The notes beneath the pieces were generated by a model. It ran no database searches, was not told the origin of the DNA, and saw only the letters and a list, made by a program, of their open reading frames with translations. From Agriotes lineatus (lineage: Eukaryota; Arthropoda; Insecta; Coleoptera; Elateridae), in contig CALNHX010003528.1 in assembly GCA_940337035.1 (NCBI GenBank), forward strand, positions 1 to 64,000: a stretch of 64,000 nt of DNA, given 5' to 3'. How positions within the stretch are numbered: position 1 is the first letter of the stretch; each line of letters begins with the position of its first letter. Both the position numbers and the translations under genes were made by a program. This document shows, in pieces, positions 19,657 through 31,614 of this stretch.

Positions 19657-20395
19657 TTGACTTACTACAGAAATATGCCTATTACGCAATCCCAACAAAA
19701 ATATATTAAAAACATTGTGGACGAATCTATAAGTGTTGCTTTTGGGGACGATTGGATAAAAAGCCTTGTCGTTAAAGTGAGTGAACACGTAAAGCAAGAA
19801 ATCTCGAAGAAGTGTATGGAGCATGATAAACAACTAGAAGAGCAAGCTTCGGCAGCGTCTGCATGGAGTTGAAAATACACAAGGTGAAGCAGCATCAGGA
19901 TCTTTAGGGTACCTGAAATCACTGGGGAAGATATAGAACGAAAAATGATTGCGTTATGTAAGGACAAACTGGGTGTGGAAGTAAATGAAAGCTATATCGA
20001 CCGAAGCCATAGAGTTGGCCCCAAAAAAGATGGGATAAACTGCACTGTTATTCTTAAATTCACTTCGCACCGTTCAAAAGTATGGTGTTTTCCAACAAGA
20101 AGAAACTCAAAGGATTAAAAATCGTTATTAGAGAAAACCTTACTAGAACAAGACGGTTATTTTACACGGCAGTAAGGAAGCGTATAATATAAAAAGTATC
20201 TGGAGTTCGGATGGAACAATTTATGTTTCGGTAAATGGGCGCAAATATCAAATAAAGTCGTACGATGACCTGCAGAAGATAAGTAATAAAACCGAGGCCA
20301 CTGAATCTAAAATTTTAATGCCGAGGGACCGCGTGGAGTGCCAGATAAGTGAGCGTCCTTATTTTGTTACCTGCAAAGGTTAAAACTATATTTTG
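19657..20395 (+). pseudogene. LINE-A ORF1 (L1-ORF1-like RNA-binding protein), frameshifted
   Basis: ORF1 proteins of this type coat the LINE RNA. The N-terminal part (MPITQSQQKYIKNIVDES... with a coiled-coil-like lysine/glutamate stretch) is open to 19872. A different frame then carries RVPEITGEDIERKM, YIDRSHRVGPKK and TVILKFTSH, and a third frame LKGLKIVIRENLTRTRRLFY. This order (DRxHRVG, then IVIRENLT) is characteristic. At least two frame changes, near 19875 and 20090, inactivate it. Confidence 0.75.
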
Positions 20396-20508
20396 TTTAC
20401 GTTTACATTTTTGTATATAAATAAATGCTCAATCGAGTTAATATTTAATTTAATTTCTAAGTTATAGTTTTTCTTAATATATACCTATTAATGGTATTCT
20501 GTTCAGAT

Positions 20509-22923
20509 ATGAAGGTTAAAAAGTTTAAAATTTGTCATATAAATGCTTGCTCACTAGTACCTAATTTAAATGATTTGATGGAATTAGAGTTTCCAGTCCC
20601 GGGATACGGTCCCGGGACAGTCCCGGGATTCTACCTCAAATACCGAATCCCGGGACCACAGCCAGCCCAGGCGAAGTCCCGGGACCATGTCAACATCCGT
20701 GCGTATTCTCGATATCAGAGAATTAGGACGGGTATTCACCGGCGTCCGGCGTATTACTCATGCCTCTTGTACATTCTGCATTATTTGCGTTTTGCGTAAC
20801 GGAGGAGAGGTATTGTTTTCGGTAGATTAGAATTAAACCTGTGTTGTTTCAGCCACATTTGCATATGTTTTTCTATTTATGTATTTGATTGGTTTTTTTG
20901 TTGGATTTAGATATGTGCGAAAAGCTGAATAATTTAAATTTTTGGGTTTTAAGTGTGTTCGTTATTTGTCTGCTAAAGCGTTACAATTAGAATGAATTCC
21001 GATTCGCAACCTACCTTCATTCTACATTTAAAAAAATAACGATTTGTAGTTACTATGGCAACAGTTTTATATATTGAAGATACCTAAACAGTTGGCGAAA
21101 TGTAAAGTGGGTTCCTACAAAATTATCATAATCAGAGGCAGCTTGACGAAAGGATTACACACGCACTTTGCAGTTCAAACAAAAGCAAAAGCGACAGACA
21201 TTTTTAGTACCAGAAGAAAGCAATGAAGTTGTAGACGAGCCCCAACGCAAATTATCAGCACAGAAATATTTTATTTAACTTAAAACACTTGTTTTTCTTT
21301 GGAAAATTTATTCGGAAATTTCACCTGAACACTATTTCTCTTTCGGGACCATTTTCGGGATCTTCGGGACTAGTCCCGGGACCTGAAATTTAGCTCGTAA
21401 GTCCCGAAAACACTTTTGGTCCCGGGACTTGGAAACCCTAGATGGAATATATAAACAGTAATAGCCCAGATATATTAGCAGTCAGTGGAACTTGGCTTAC
21501 CCCAAACATTAGTGATAATTTTGTGCAGATACCTCAATACAACTTATTACGTAAAGACAGAACTAACAGAAGAGGTGGTGGTGTTGAATTGTATACTATA
21601 GCCCAACATTTAAAGGCTATTGTTATTGACACATCTGATGCCATAGAGCACTTATGTGTCGAAGTAAGTATTAGGTAAATTTATTTTGCAATTGGGGTTG
21701 TATACAGAACACCTAATACGGTTTATAGTAACTTTATCAACGCATTTGATAATATCCTATGGTTATTGGTACCTAAATTCGACGAAGTGCTTTGTACTGG
21801 TGATTTTAATGTAAATTTATATAACAGTAATAAAACAAAAAGTGTCCAGTTAGAATCGGTGCTTGAGGGATACAACTTAAATGAAATAATAGATGCTCCA
21901 CTTTTAGATCTGATTATAACTTCTGTTAAAAATAAAATAGTGGAAACTAGTACAAGTTATTTAAATTTTTCAGATCACATTTTAGTGTCCTGCAGCCTCT
22001 CTCGAGAAAACCAGATGCCTGTGAACAATCTGAAAACCTACTGCTCTTTCCAGAATTTTGATATTGCAGCTTTCACAAGGGATCTAGAATTAAGTTCAAT
22101 GCATCACATATTTTACATGAACGATATTAATGACAAGGTGGGTCATATTACTAATATCATCAATTTAACTATTGATAAACATGCTCCTCTCCTAACTTCT
22201 AGATTTACTAAAAGATATTCTCCTTGGTTGACAGAAAATATAAAACTCTTGATCTCCCTCAGAGATAAGGCACTTACTAAGTTCAGGAAAAGTCACACAG
22301 AGGAGAATTGGAACTATTATAAACAACTTCGTAACTATACTAATTTAGCTGTCAAAAATGAAAAAAGAGCATTTGTTCAGTATGAACTAAAAAATAAAGG
22401 ATGCAAAGAACTGTGGAAAAATTAAATACATTTAACATACATGCTAAACCGAAAACCGAAATTCGAATGTCACTTAGAAATTCTGATAAAATAAACAGTT
22501 TCTTTATCAATTCTGTTCCGCGAACTAATAATGAAAATATAAGGATTTGGATTTTTATAACAATAACAAATATTGCAACAGTAATTTCAATTTTAAGCAA
22601 CTTGATGAGGTTGTGGTGTTTAATGTTATTAAAGAGATAAAAAAATGCTGTCTGGGCGGATGGTTTAAACGTGAACATAATTAAACTCTTTTGTCCGCAC
22701 GTAATACCGTTTTTTGCCCTATTATAAATTGTTCTGTATTAGAAGGATTATTTCCTGAAATTTGGAAAAAGGCGATCGTAACGCCGCGCCCGCTGGTCCC
22801 AAAGGTTCAAACACCTGAAGATTTTAAACACCTTCGCCCCATCAGCATCTTATCAACAGCCTCCAAGATTCTGGAAAGAGTGGTGAGTGATCAGATTAAG
22901 GATTATCTTGATAATATGATTTA
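20509..22923 (+). pseudogene. LINE-A ORF2, endonuclease and start of reverse transcriptase, split by a MITE
   Basis: The AP-endonuclease begins KFKICHINACSL, is interrupted at 20584 by the hAT-type MITE, and resumes at 21449 with INSNSPDILAVSGTWL. In-frame TAA at 21676-21678 is followed in the same frame by GVVYRTP, CTGDFNV and SDHILVSCS, the conserved endonuclease motifs. A frame change near 22410 leads into SLRNSDKINSFFI, and another into the reverse transcriptase start (PEDFKHLRPISIL, ILERVVSDQIKDYLDN). The sequence stops at 22923 where LINE-B begins. An ATG at 20491 is an alternative start. Confidence 0.83.
20585..21440. mobile_element. hAT-type non-autonomous element (MITE), 856 bp, with perfect 8-bp TSD
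   Basis: Termini are TAGAGTTTCCA and, inverted, TAGGGTTTCCA. The duplicated target GATGGAAT lies on both sides (20577-20584 and 21441-21448). An 8-bp duplication plus TAGRG-like ends fits the hAT superfamily. Both ends carry many CCCGGGA sub-terminal motifs (five in the first 110 bp), as expected for transposase binding sites. No transposase frame is present. Skipping the element and one target copy makes LINE-A ORF2 read through in frame, which confirms the borders. Confidence 0.92.
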
Positions 22924-23237
22924 AGATGGGGTTAAGGGATGTAGGAGAGGTAGCACCTTTGAAGGGGTTGACCCGACACTGGTCCTCACCACCCCAGGAG
23001 CAAGGACGCGAACATAGTTCCTCAACAGGAACCTTAGCCCTCTTTGACTCAAGACCGTCTGTGGGTGGTGAAGAGTCACATCCTTCAAGAGGTAACCCTG
23101 ACCTGCAAAACACGGCGGATCTAAACCAGAGAAGGTCGACAAAATCCTGCTCTGGAAGGTTAGCAGCCTGCTGGAGACGACATTCTTAAATCGCTCACAG
23201 AACCAATAATCATCCTCGGAACAGGACTGAACAATCG

Positions 23238-23680
23238 ATGACGAATACGGCAGGAATAAGGCGAACGAAATGGACAGATATAAAGCAAATACCATCACGC
23301 AAACGAAAGAAACAAGAAAGGAGAAAGAACATTATCAGATCCGCGTGCTGGAATATAATGACGTGGGACGGAAAAGAACAAGAAATAATGCTAGAGATGA
23401 ATGAACATAAAATAGACATCTGCTCCTTGGCAGAAACAAAAAGGAGAGGTAAAGAAACAGTAAGATATCAAAATTATACATTCATATACAGTGGGCGATA
23501 AAAACACGAAAGAGCACAGGCATGCGTTGGTATGCATATAAGCAACAAATACGAACAAACCACTGACGAAGTACACTACGTTAACGAAAGACTTTTAATG
23601 GTAACAGTTAATTTAGGCAAGGAAAAACTCCATATTATCAGTGTGTATGCTCCAGATAACAATAAACCTAAAGACGAGGT
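23238..23680 (+). pseudogene. LINE-B endonuclease, N-terminal half
   Basis: RTE-type apurinic endonuclease: SACWNIMTWDGKEQEIMLEM, then EHKIDICSLAETKRRGK, YTFIYSGR, and HIISVYAPDNN. In-frame TAA at 23499-23501 lies within the domain. It ends abruptly at 23680 where the BEL LTR starts. Insect genome annotations often name such frames craniofacial development protein 2-like; here it is clearly a transposon remnant. Confidence 0.82.
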
Positions 23681-23995
23681 TGTTGGGGAGCCTCTCAGTT
23701 TTCCGTTATGTTTGGAAAATTCCTGATTGCTAGCTCGCCTTGGACGTTAATGGACTGTATTGATTTTCTTTACTAAATAATGCACTCGTTGAAAGCAAAG
23801 TAAGTAATTTATTGCCATAAATTAACACACAAACATTTGAACATTTAAACAAAGAATTAACGTTTCTCGGTGTGGACTGCTCGCGTCCAGTCTGGTCGAC
23901 TGTCGGAGGGTAAGTGAAGGGCAGTCGCGCCCAAGAAGTACTGAAAGGCGCATAGTACAACGCACAACTACAAGCGAGGCGGCACAATTTTATGA
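23681..23995 (-). repeat. BEL 3' LTR
   Basis: Begins TGTTGGGGAG in plus orientation. The TG...CA core ends at 23986, but identity with the other LTR runs nine bases further. Because gag-pol is on minus, the left copy is the 3' LTR. Confidence 0.9.
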
Positions 23996-24231
23996 AACAC
24001 TTAACATACCGCCCGCCTTGGAAAGGGTAACCTTTCAAATAACAACAGTACAAATTTGACATGTAACAGCTAGAGTAAGACATGTAACTAAAATCGACAT
24101 ATACAAAGCATAATAATACATAGATCTTAAGGTAATACAAGAAAACCCGAACAATGGATAGCCAAAAGGCTTTACGAAACACTGCGCAAGACGCTAACGT
24201 GCTAGTTCACAACACTAGGTAGCGGGCACAG

Positions 24232-27200
24232 CTTGCCGAAGGATCGCTTTACGATTCCTGACACAGTTTTCACTGACGCCACACGCGTAACGCCGTCAAG
24301 GCCAGGGTGCAGCTCGGTGACCCGGCCTAACCTCCACTTCAGAGGGGGAAGATTGTCATCCTTGATGAGAACCATGGAACCAGGCTGGAGGTCCGAAAGG
24401 TGTGTGCGCCATTTGGTGCGCTGTTGGAGTTCTGAGATGTACTCCTTACTCCATCTTTTCCATACATTCTGGTGGAGACTCGGCTATCTCAGTAATCTTG
24501 GGATCAGACAGTGACACCAAAGGACGACCGATCAGAAAATTAGCAGGAGTCAAAGGCTGAAGGTCGTTTGGATCAGCGGACAAAGGAGACAGGGATCGGG
24601 AGTTTAAGGTCGCTTCCACCTGTGCTAGCAAAGTGCAAAATTCATCGTAATTTAGACTAGCGTTACCTATAACGCGCCGTATGTGATGTTTGGAGGACTT
24701 AATTCCGGCCTCCCACAATCCGCCAAAGTGGGGACTGTGCGCGGGTATAAAATGCCAAGCTACTCCGTCGCTCGCGACTGATTCGGAAATAGGAAGGCCT
24801 TGTTCCGCAAGAAAATTGCCTAATTCGATTAATTCGGAATTAGCGCCGACAAAGTTAGTGCCATTGTCTGAATAGACATGGAGCGGTTTGCCTCGACGAG
24901 CTACAAACCGGCGAAAAGCCATTAAGAAGGCTTCAGTAGAAAGGTCAGCGACCAATTCAAGGTGCACTGCTTTTGTGACAAAACAAACGAATAGACAAAG
25001 GTAGGACTTCACTAGTTTAGAACTACGTCCCTTGCGATCCTTTATCATGAACGGTCCACCATAATCGATACCAGTCGTATGAAATGGGGGCGATGATTGA
25101 ATACGAGAGGCTGGCAGATCTCCCATTATGGGTTCGGTTAACTTAGGAGAAAATCTAAAACACCGCAAGCATTGATGAACCACTTGCTTGACTATGTTTC
25201 TGTCAGAGGTAATCCAATATCGTTCTCTGAGATTAGCTAACAGCATTTGAGGTCCGGCATGCAGAAGCCGAAGGTACTCATGTGAGACTAGGAGTTTGGC
25301 GAATGGATGTTTGCCAGAAATCACTAGAGGAAACTTCTTGTCAAAAGGTAATTGAGAGTTGTGGAGCCTACCACCAACTCTTAGCAGTCCCTTGGAATCC
25401 AGAAAAGGATTCAAGGATATCAAAGCAGAATATTGTTTCACAGGCTTGTTCTGTGACAACAGCTTAAATTCGTCAGGAAATGACTCACGTTGTGAAAACC
25501 TTGCAAGCCTTACAAGAGATGCTTGCAGTTCATCTGTAGAAAGGGGCCCAGAAAGGCGATCAGCTTTGAGGGTCCGCGCATTGTTATAAAAACGAAAGCA
25601 ATAAGCTGTAACTCGTTGTAATCGAGCCAAACTTGAATACTGATTGAACGGAAATGGTTCAACAGAGGTTACAGAAAAACTCTGAACTTTTTTTTTGAAT
25701 TCTGGAAGCTCAGCAAGAACATGTTTGGAAGTAGGCCAAGATGCCTCACCTTCGCTTAGCCAGGCGGGACCATGCCACCAAAGGCTTAATTCTTTTAAAA
25801 CTAAAGAAGGGACTCTTCTAGTGAGAAGATTAGCAGGATTTGAAGCGGTAGGAACATGCCTCCACGTGGCATCAGAAGTGAGTTGCTGAACATCTGCAAC
25901 TCTGTTGCACACAAAGGTTTTAAGAAGATTTGGACTGGTTTTCAACCATCCTAGCACGATTGTGGAATCTGTCCAGAAAACAATTCTAGATATGGGCAAA
26001 TCAAGTGCCTTTATGACTTGCACGGAAAGTTTACTTAGAAGAACAGCTCCGCAGAGCTCAAGCTTCGGAATTGTCAAGGGCTTTAAAGGGTCTACCTTGG
26101 CCTTGGAACAGAGAAGGTAAACTTGTACCTCCCCTTCCTGATTCTTGGAACGTAGGTATATCGACGCACCGTAACCATTGTTGGAGGCGTCGCAGAAACC
26201 ATGGAGTTCTATCTCAACCACGCGCTGACAGAAGACGTGACGAGGAATTGCTAAGTCATTGAGCATGAGAAGATCACGCCGATAAGTAAACCATTTTTCT
26301 TGTATGGCGTTGGAAACGGGTTCATCCCAATTCAACTTTTCCATCCAAAGTCGTTGCAAAAGAACCTTGGCACCCATGGTGCATGGGCTTAGCAGACCCA
26401 GCGGGTCAAATATCTGTGATATTTCAGACAAGATGCTACGCTTGGTAGCCTTACTACTTGTAGAATTTGAAATATTGAACATCAGATGATCGCTTTTGAA
26501 GGACCAAATCAAACCAAGGGTGCTTGTGTGCTCGTGTGCATTGAAATCAAGAACACCAGGATGCAAATTGGAGTCTGGGATTCCATCGAGAACTTCTGGA
26601 GAATTAGAAATCCACTTTCTAAGTTTGAAACAGCCTGAATCAAGAATCTGATTCAAGTTTGAACAGAGAATACGCGCTCTCTCAGGAGTGTCGGCACCTG
26701 TCAGAAGGTCGTCGACGTAGAAGTCCTCCTTTATCACTCGAGAGACTTCGGGATTTGAAGCTGCACATTCGATGCCCAATTGGGTCAAACATCGAATGGC
26801 AAGAAAAGACGCTGAAGCGGTGCCATACGTAACTGTATTCAGATCGTATGACCGAAGAGGCTCAGTTGGAGATGATCGCCACAGGATTCTCTGAAGGGGC
26901 CTATGATTAGGATTCACCAGAACCTGACGATACATCTTCTCGATGTCGGCTGATATAGTGAACAAATGCTTGCGAAAGCGAACAAGAATGGAAAATAAGT
27001 CTTGTTGCACGGTTGGGCCAACCATCTGAATACTGTTCAGAGATTGCCCGGAAGTGGTTGCTTGGGAACCATTGAATACAACTCGGAGTTTAGTTGTCAG
27101 GCTTTCCTCTTTTAAGACTCCGTGGTGGGGTAGATAATAGGATATCTCGTTTGAATTAGGGTTTGAAACGGACATATGACCTAATTCAGAATATTCATTC

Positions 27201-29320
27201 ATGAAACTCGAATAGCGATTGGACAAGTCAGGGTTCGCGTGTAACCGCTTCTCTAATGATAAGAATCTTTTCTGAGCGATTTGCAATGAATCACCTAATA
27301 CCTCTACAGGTTTCTTGAGAGGGATAGAGACAACGAATCGACCATTCGCTTCTCGTTGAGTATTTTGCACGAAATGTGCCTCACAGGCGTTCTCTTCATT
27401 TGTGCGGACCTTTTCCTCTGGGTAATGTTCGAGTTACCAAAACCTAGCAATGGGATCAGAAGCATCCTCGATCGTGCTAAGATTGCACTGTACAGGGTAA
27501 GCAGAAGGGGGGCCTGTAGGGCCAGAAACAATCCAACCAAAACGAGTTTTTTGGAGGATGGGAAGATTTGGGCCTAGACCAATTTGTCCAATACAAAGGA
27601 GCTGCCAGAAAATGGGCGAACCAATCAGAATGTCGATGGTGCCCGGTTGGTCGTAGGACAGATCTGATAACTTGATGTTATCAGGAACCTTGAAGCTGTT
27701 TCGCTGGACGCGAAAACTTGGGGTTGTACCTGTAATCTCATCGAGAACAAGACAGGATAGACCAATACTGTATGAGGTGTGAGGGGCTTGCAGCTTGATA
27801 TCACACCTAGCTTTTATTTGAGAAGTAGCTTTACTTAGGCCAGAAACAGTAACGTTGACTTCGCGAGTTGGAAGCTTCAACCTTTTACACAAATCTGAAC
27901 GTATGAAGTTCGATTGGGAACCGGAATCCAGCAGGATTCGCACAATATGAGGCGTACCATCATCAGCGATGAGTTTAGCGGTAGCCGTAGGTAAGAGTAC
28001 CTGCAAAGCATTCGAACAGAATGCCGAAATCGATTGATTTAGTTCAACAGGGGTTTCTGCCGACATCGCAGATCCTGGTTGACTAGAAGAAGCATTTTGA
28101 GGTTTATCCTCATGAAGAAGGGTGTTGTGCCTTGATTTGCACTTTCTACACGTATATCTGGAGCTACAGCGGCTCGAAAGGTGACCCTGAGTTAGGCAAT
28201 TAAAGCATACACGGAGCTCTTTAGCTTTTGAATTTCTGTCAAGAGAAGACAGCTTGACAAACTTGTCGCATTTGTACAAGGGATGAGATCCTTTACAAAG
28301 TGGACACGAAGGGGTACCTGACACAAATGATTTCGAATGTACCTTGGAAGACTTTTCGGGTACAAGCTTAATATTTTTTACTTCCAGAGTTTCTAGAAGA
28401 TTTGCTGTGTTTTGCAGAAATTCCTTGAACTGGTCAAGATTAGGCAGGTCAGAACTTGACCGGTTTCTAAGGACCTCCCATTCACGGAATGTAGTGGGGT
28501 CCAGTTTTTTAGAAACGACATAAATCAGAACAACATCTAGAAGCTCGCTTTCGGTTGCTAATGATTTGATTGCTGTAAAATGTTTGAATAACATATCGCT
28601 AATCGTACGTAATTTAGTTGCAGATTCCTTACTGCACGATTCAAGTTCAAAAATAGCATTGAGGTGGTTATGAATCAGAATTTTTGGGTCATTGTAACGA
28701 TTACACAATGCATCCCAAGCTAGAGTATAATTACTCGCAGTAAACTCTAAACTTTTTATAATTTGGATTGCATCACCCTGTAAACTAGCCTTTAAGTAAT
28801 GCAGTTTTTGAATATTAGTTAGCGCTTGATTCTCATGAATTAAACTAATAAAAATCTCACGAAATTCCAACCACTCTGACACGTTCCCTGAATATTTGGG
28901 AATGGAGATGGTAGGAAGGCGTACAGCTCGATTATTGCAATGCGAGCTGCAGTTCGAATGCGTTGACCTCACGCTACCGTTAGGAGATCCAGAACGATCT
29001 GGTGCAACATCATACTGTTTGTTGTATTCATTAATCAAATATTTAGCTTGTGAGATTGCAAGAAAATAAGAGTCTTCAAATTCGACTTGTTGCTGCATTT
29101 CAGATTCTGCATTCTTACTGTTTTCTAAAATTTGTTCGTGAACCGCATAATATTCCGATAACACGGTGACTATAGCATCCAATCTTTCTTGCAATTGAAT
29201 AATTTGAGTGCTAGATAAGAATTGATCTTCGTCCTGAATTGTTTGCAAAGATTGCACGTAATTTGCGAAACGCGTAAGCTTGCCTTTGATAGAGCCTCGT
29301 ACTCTTACAAGCGGATCCAT
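24232..29320 (-). pseudogene. gag-pol: BEL/Pao Gag-Pol polyprotein, one nonsense codon and one frameshift
   Basis: Starts MDPLVRVRGSIKGKL at 29320. The Gag part has the DUF1759-like region (WLEFREIFISLIH) and zinc knuckles at residues about 339-396 (CPLCKGSHPLYKC, CFNCLTQGHLSSRC). The protease motif is LLDSGSQSNFI (about residue 465). TAA at 27434-27436 interrupts the frame just before the reverse transcriptase, which continues in the same frame with TTKLRVVFNGSQ, DIEKMYRQV and FYVDDLLTG. RNase H (FWTDSTIVLGWL) and integrase (GIDYGGPF, YSDNGTNFVGAN, GLWEAGIKSSKHH) follow. A frame change near 24450 precedes the terminal DUF5641-like region (ELQQRTKWRT, LPPLKWRLGRV). Two small lesions in about 1700 codons agree with a young age. 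Confidence 0.95.
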
Positions 29321-29938
29321 AATTGTTAAAATTAAAATAATTTAACAGATCGAACCAACTTTCGTACGCTACTGGTACGGAATTTCGTTTACAACGCAAG
29401 ACAGCTGCCACGACGCGAGATTAACTTGGCGCTAACGACGCAAGGAACGGCACTGGTACAACGCGAGATTAACTTGTGAACAATTCGACTGCAATATGAA
29501 ACATGCAGGGGATATCGCGAACAAACGAAATAGCTTGGCATTTCACGCAATTAAAATGTTTATATGACTCATAAACCATTTGTTTACGCAATAATACGCA
29601 GCTGAAATTATGCACCTGCAGACCCAGCTGATAGAAAACCAAATTCATGCATAGGAAATCTCACAAAGGAAATTAGGCTTACATTGATATTGTTGTGTGC
29701 CGCCTTTTTCCTTGTTGTGGCTTGAACTGCCGTCTCGTCTGCAGCTGGCTGCCCACCTGCACGAACTTGGCGCGAGACTCGGCGTTTGGCTATCTCGCTC
29801 TCACGTTGCTAGCACCGTCCGCTGTCTTCCTTCCTCTCGTTAGGGATGAATTTAACACGATTGAAACTGCGTGTTGCACTTAGTTGCCTTGTACAACTGC
29901 GAATCCGGGCCGATGATCCATGCGGCTCGAAGGAACAA

Positions 29939-30253
29939 TGTTGGGGAGCCTCTCAGTCTTCCGTTATGTTTGGAAAATTCCTGATTGCTAGCTCGCCTTG
30001 GACGTTAATGGACTGTATTGATTTTCTTTACTAAATAATGCACTCGTTGAAAGCAAAGTAAGTAATTTATTGCCATAAATTAACACACAAACATTTGAAC
30101 ATTTAAACAAAGAATTAACGTTTCTCGGTGTGGACTGCTCGCGTCCAGTCTGGTCGACTGTCGGAGGGTAAGTGAAGGGCAGTCGCGTCCAAGAAGTGCT
30201 GAAAGGCGCATAGTACAACGCACAACTACAAGCGAGGCGGCACAATTTTATGA
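29939..30253 (-). repeat. BEL 5' LTR
   Basis: Partner of the left LTR with three substitutions. On the element strand the sequence after this LTR reads TTGTTCCTTCGAGCC, the place of the primer-binding region in BEL elements. The leader between it and Gag (29321-29938) has no other gene. Confidence 0.9.
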
Positions 30254-30888
30254 CCGAATTCTGCGCCCACAACGAATTACGAATTAACAACAACTTTTTT
30301 GCACATAAACCCCAACACAAAATAACCTGGTCCAACACAAGAGGGCAAACTTCTACAATAGACTACATCATATGAAATAGAGCAATTCATCCGTCGCAAA
30401 TATTAGATGTCCGCACATTAACTTCCGCCAATATAGAAATGGACCACAGTCTAGTTTTGGGAAAAATAATACTGAACATACAGAGGAAGAAAAAACCACA
30501 ACCGGAATACATCGAAAAGATAAATATTGAATCAATTATGAATGAAACCACCAAGCTACTATACACAAATAGACTATTTCAGAAAATCGAATCTAACTCA
30601 ATTAAATTCAACACTACTGAAGAGGAAGACAGTGTGGAAGAACCCTGGTCGAAAATCTCATCTAACATCAATCAAGCAGCATATGAAGCCTTGGGCAACA
30701 GAAAAATTAACCTACATGCCAAGAAAAACGACAAGCCTTGGTTTACAAAAGAAATAAAGAGACTAGCACAACAAAAAAGAAAGGCCTACTTACAATACAT
30801 TAATAACAGAACAAAAGACGAGTACAGAAATTATGTCGAAATAAGAAACAGAACAAATGCCCAAATCCGACAACATAAAAAGGATTAT
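30254..30888 (+). pseudogene. LINE-B endonuclease, C-terminal half and linker
   Basis: Resumes with EFCAHNELRINNNFFAHKPQ, TWSNTRGQTSTIDYII, and the catalytic SDH-equivalent region at MDHSLVLGKI, then a charged linker (PWFTKEIKRLAQQKRKAYL). One stop codon falls within IDYII*NRAI. About 50 codons that should join the two halves, including the GDFN/GDMN motif, are missing at the BEL insertion point. It ends at about 30888 where an LTR-like sequence begins. Confidence 0.8.
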
Positions 30889-31485
30889 AGTTCCTTAACA
30901 AGGAATTTCGGCTTAGACTGTAACGCTAGCCTCCGCGTAAATTATAGTTACACAATAAAAATGTGTTTAATTTACGCATCGCCCAGTCTCGCGTTATCTC
31001 AAGTTATATTTTTCCCGTAATGATAAGCGCGCAGGAACCGACGTCACGTCCAGAGATAACAAGGTAGTACCGAGTCGAGTCGCGCGCCGCTATCCCCACT
31101 TGCTATCCCCCACTTGAGAACTTTTCCAGGGCTCATAAAAGGAGCTGCACCGTTCAATCGCCACGAGATTCCAACGAGATTCCATTCCGATTCCCCCGAG
31201 AGGTTTTCCTGACATTCCCCAGTCCTCCCAGTTCCCGATCCCGATTTCCTTCCGATATCTTCTGGTAGACCAGACCTAGAGTTCGTTCGAAGTGGAATAT
31301 TTCGATAGAAAACCCACTTTGCGAACTTCCTGTTCATTCTCTCAGAGTACGTTTGAAGTGGAAGATTTCCATAGAAAACCCACTTTGCGTGTCCAAAAAT
31401 TTCCCTATTAACAAAACCAGAGCTCGCTTGAAGTGGAAGGCTCCGCTAGGAGACCCACTACGCTAGCCCAAAAGGGGCGAAGAAC
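30889..31485. mobile_element. Unclassified LTR-like insertion in LINE-B (possible solo LTR)
   Basis: A GC-richer, frame-free block between the LINE-B linker and its 3' end. It contains a promoter-like CTCATAAAAG (about 31133-31142) and starts near TTCCTTAACAAGG. Borders are set by where LINE-B coding sequence stops and resumes. A solo LTR is the simplest reading, but no second copy or clear target duplication is visible. Confidence 0.4.
31270..31466. repeat. Three degenerate ~75-bp repeats, each able to form an AAGTGG/CCACTT hairpin
   Basis: Copies begin with GAGTTCG, GAGTACG and GAGCTCG at about 31279, 31345 and 31420. Each then has GAAGTGGAA, a 15-17-base loop with TAGA or TAGG, and ACCCACT. 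Stem bases are conserved across copies while loop bases vary, hinting at selection for the paired structure, or at recent amplification. Confidence 0.65.
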
Positions 31486-31614
31486 AACACGCCTATCCGG
31501 AAGGCCACCAAAACGCTGGATGGATGGTTGGGCTTCAGGGTCACAAGAGCAACCGGGATAATTATTGGAGCAAACAGGTTTAAGGCCTATTACAAGAAAA
31601 AGAAGAAGAGGAAG
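31486..31614 (+). pseudogene. LINE-B 3' end
   Basis: Reads GRPPKRWMDGW then a short non-coding part and a purine-rich tail (AAAAAGAAGAAGAGGAAGAAC). The basic GRPPKRW motif is the usual C-terminal mark of this LINE type. Confidence 0.65.

Larger units (their letters stand above)
23681..30253 (-). mobile_element. BEL/Pao LTR retrotransposon, 6.6 kb, nearly identical LTRs
   Basis: Two direct 315-bp LTRs (23681-23995 and 29939-30253) differ at only three positions by my alignment. Between them lies one long gag-pol on the minus strand with the BEL/Pao domain set. No matching target duplication is visible, and about 50 codons of the LINE-B endonuclease are missing at the junction, so a deletion accompanied or followed insertion. 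The low LTR divergence makes it one of the youngest insertions of the nest. Confidence 0.93.
22924..31614 (+). mobile_element. LINE-B: RTE-like non-LTR element inserted in LINE-A, itself split
   Basis: Pieces 22924-23680, 30254-30888 and about 31486-31614 belong together: a GC-rich 5' UTR, an RTE-type endonuclease, and a 3' end reading GRPPKRWMDGW followed by a purine-rich AAG/GAA tail. The LINE-A protein resumes just after the tail (VLPDTQSGFRPRHSC). A BEL/Pao element and an LTR-like piece fill the two internal gaps. The whole reverse transcriptase is absent, so this copy lost most of its ORF before or during the later insertions. Confidence 0.75.

Noticed and set aside
24233..26489. Several 60-90 codon plus-strand frames
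   Set aside because: Antisense of BEL gag-pol.
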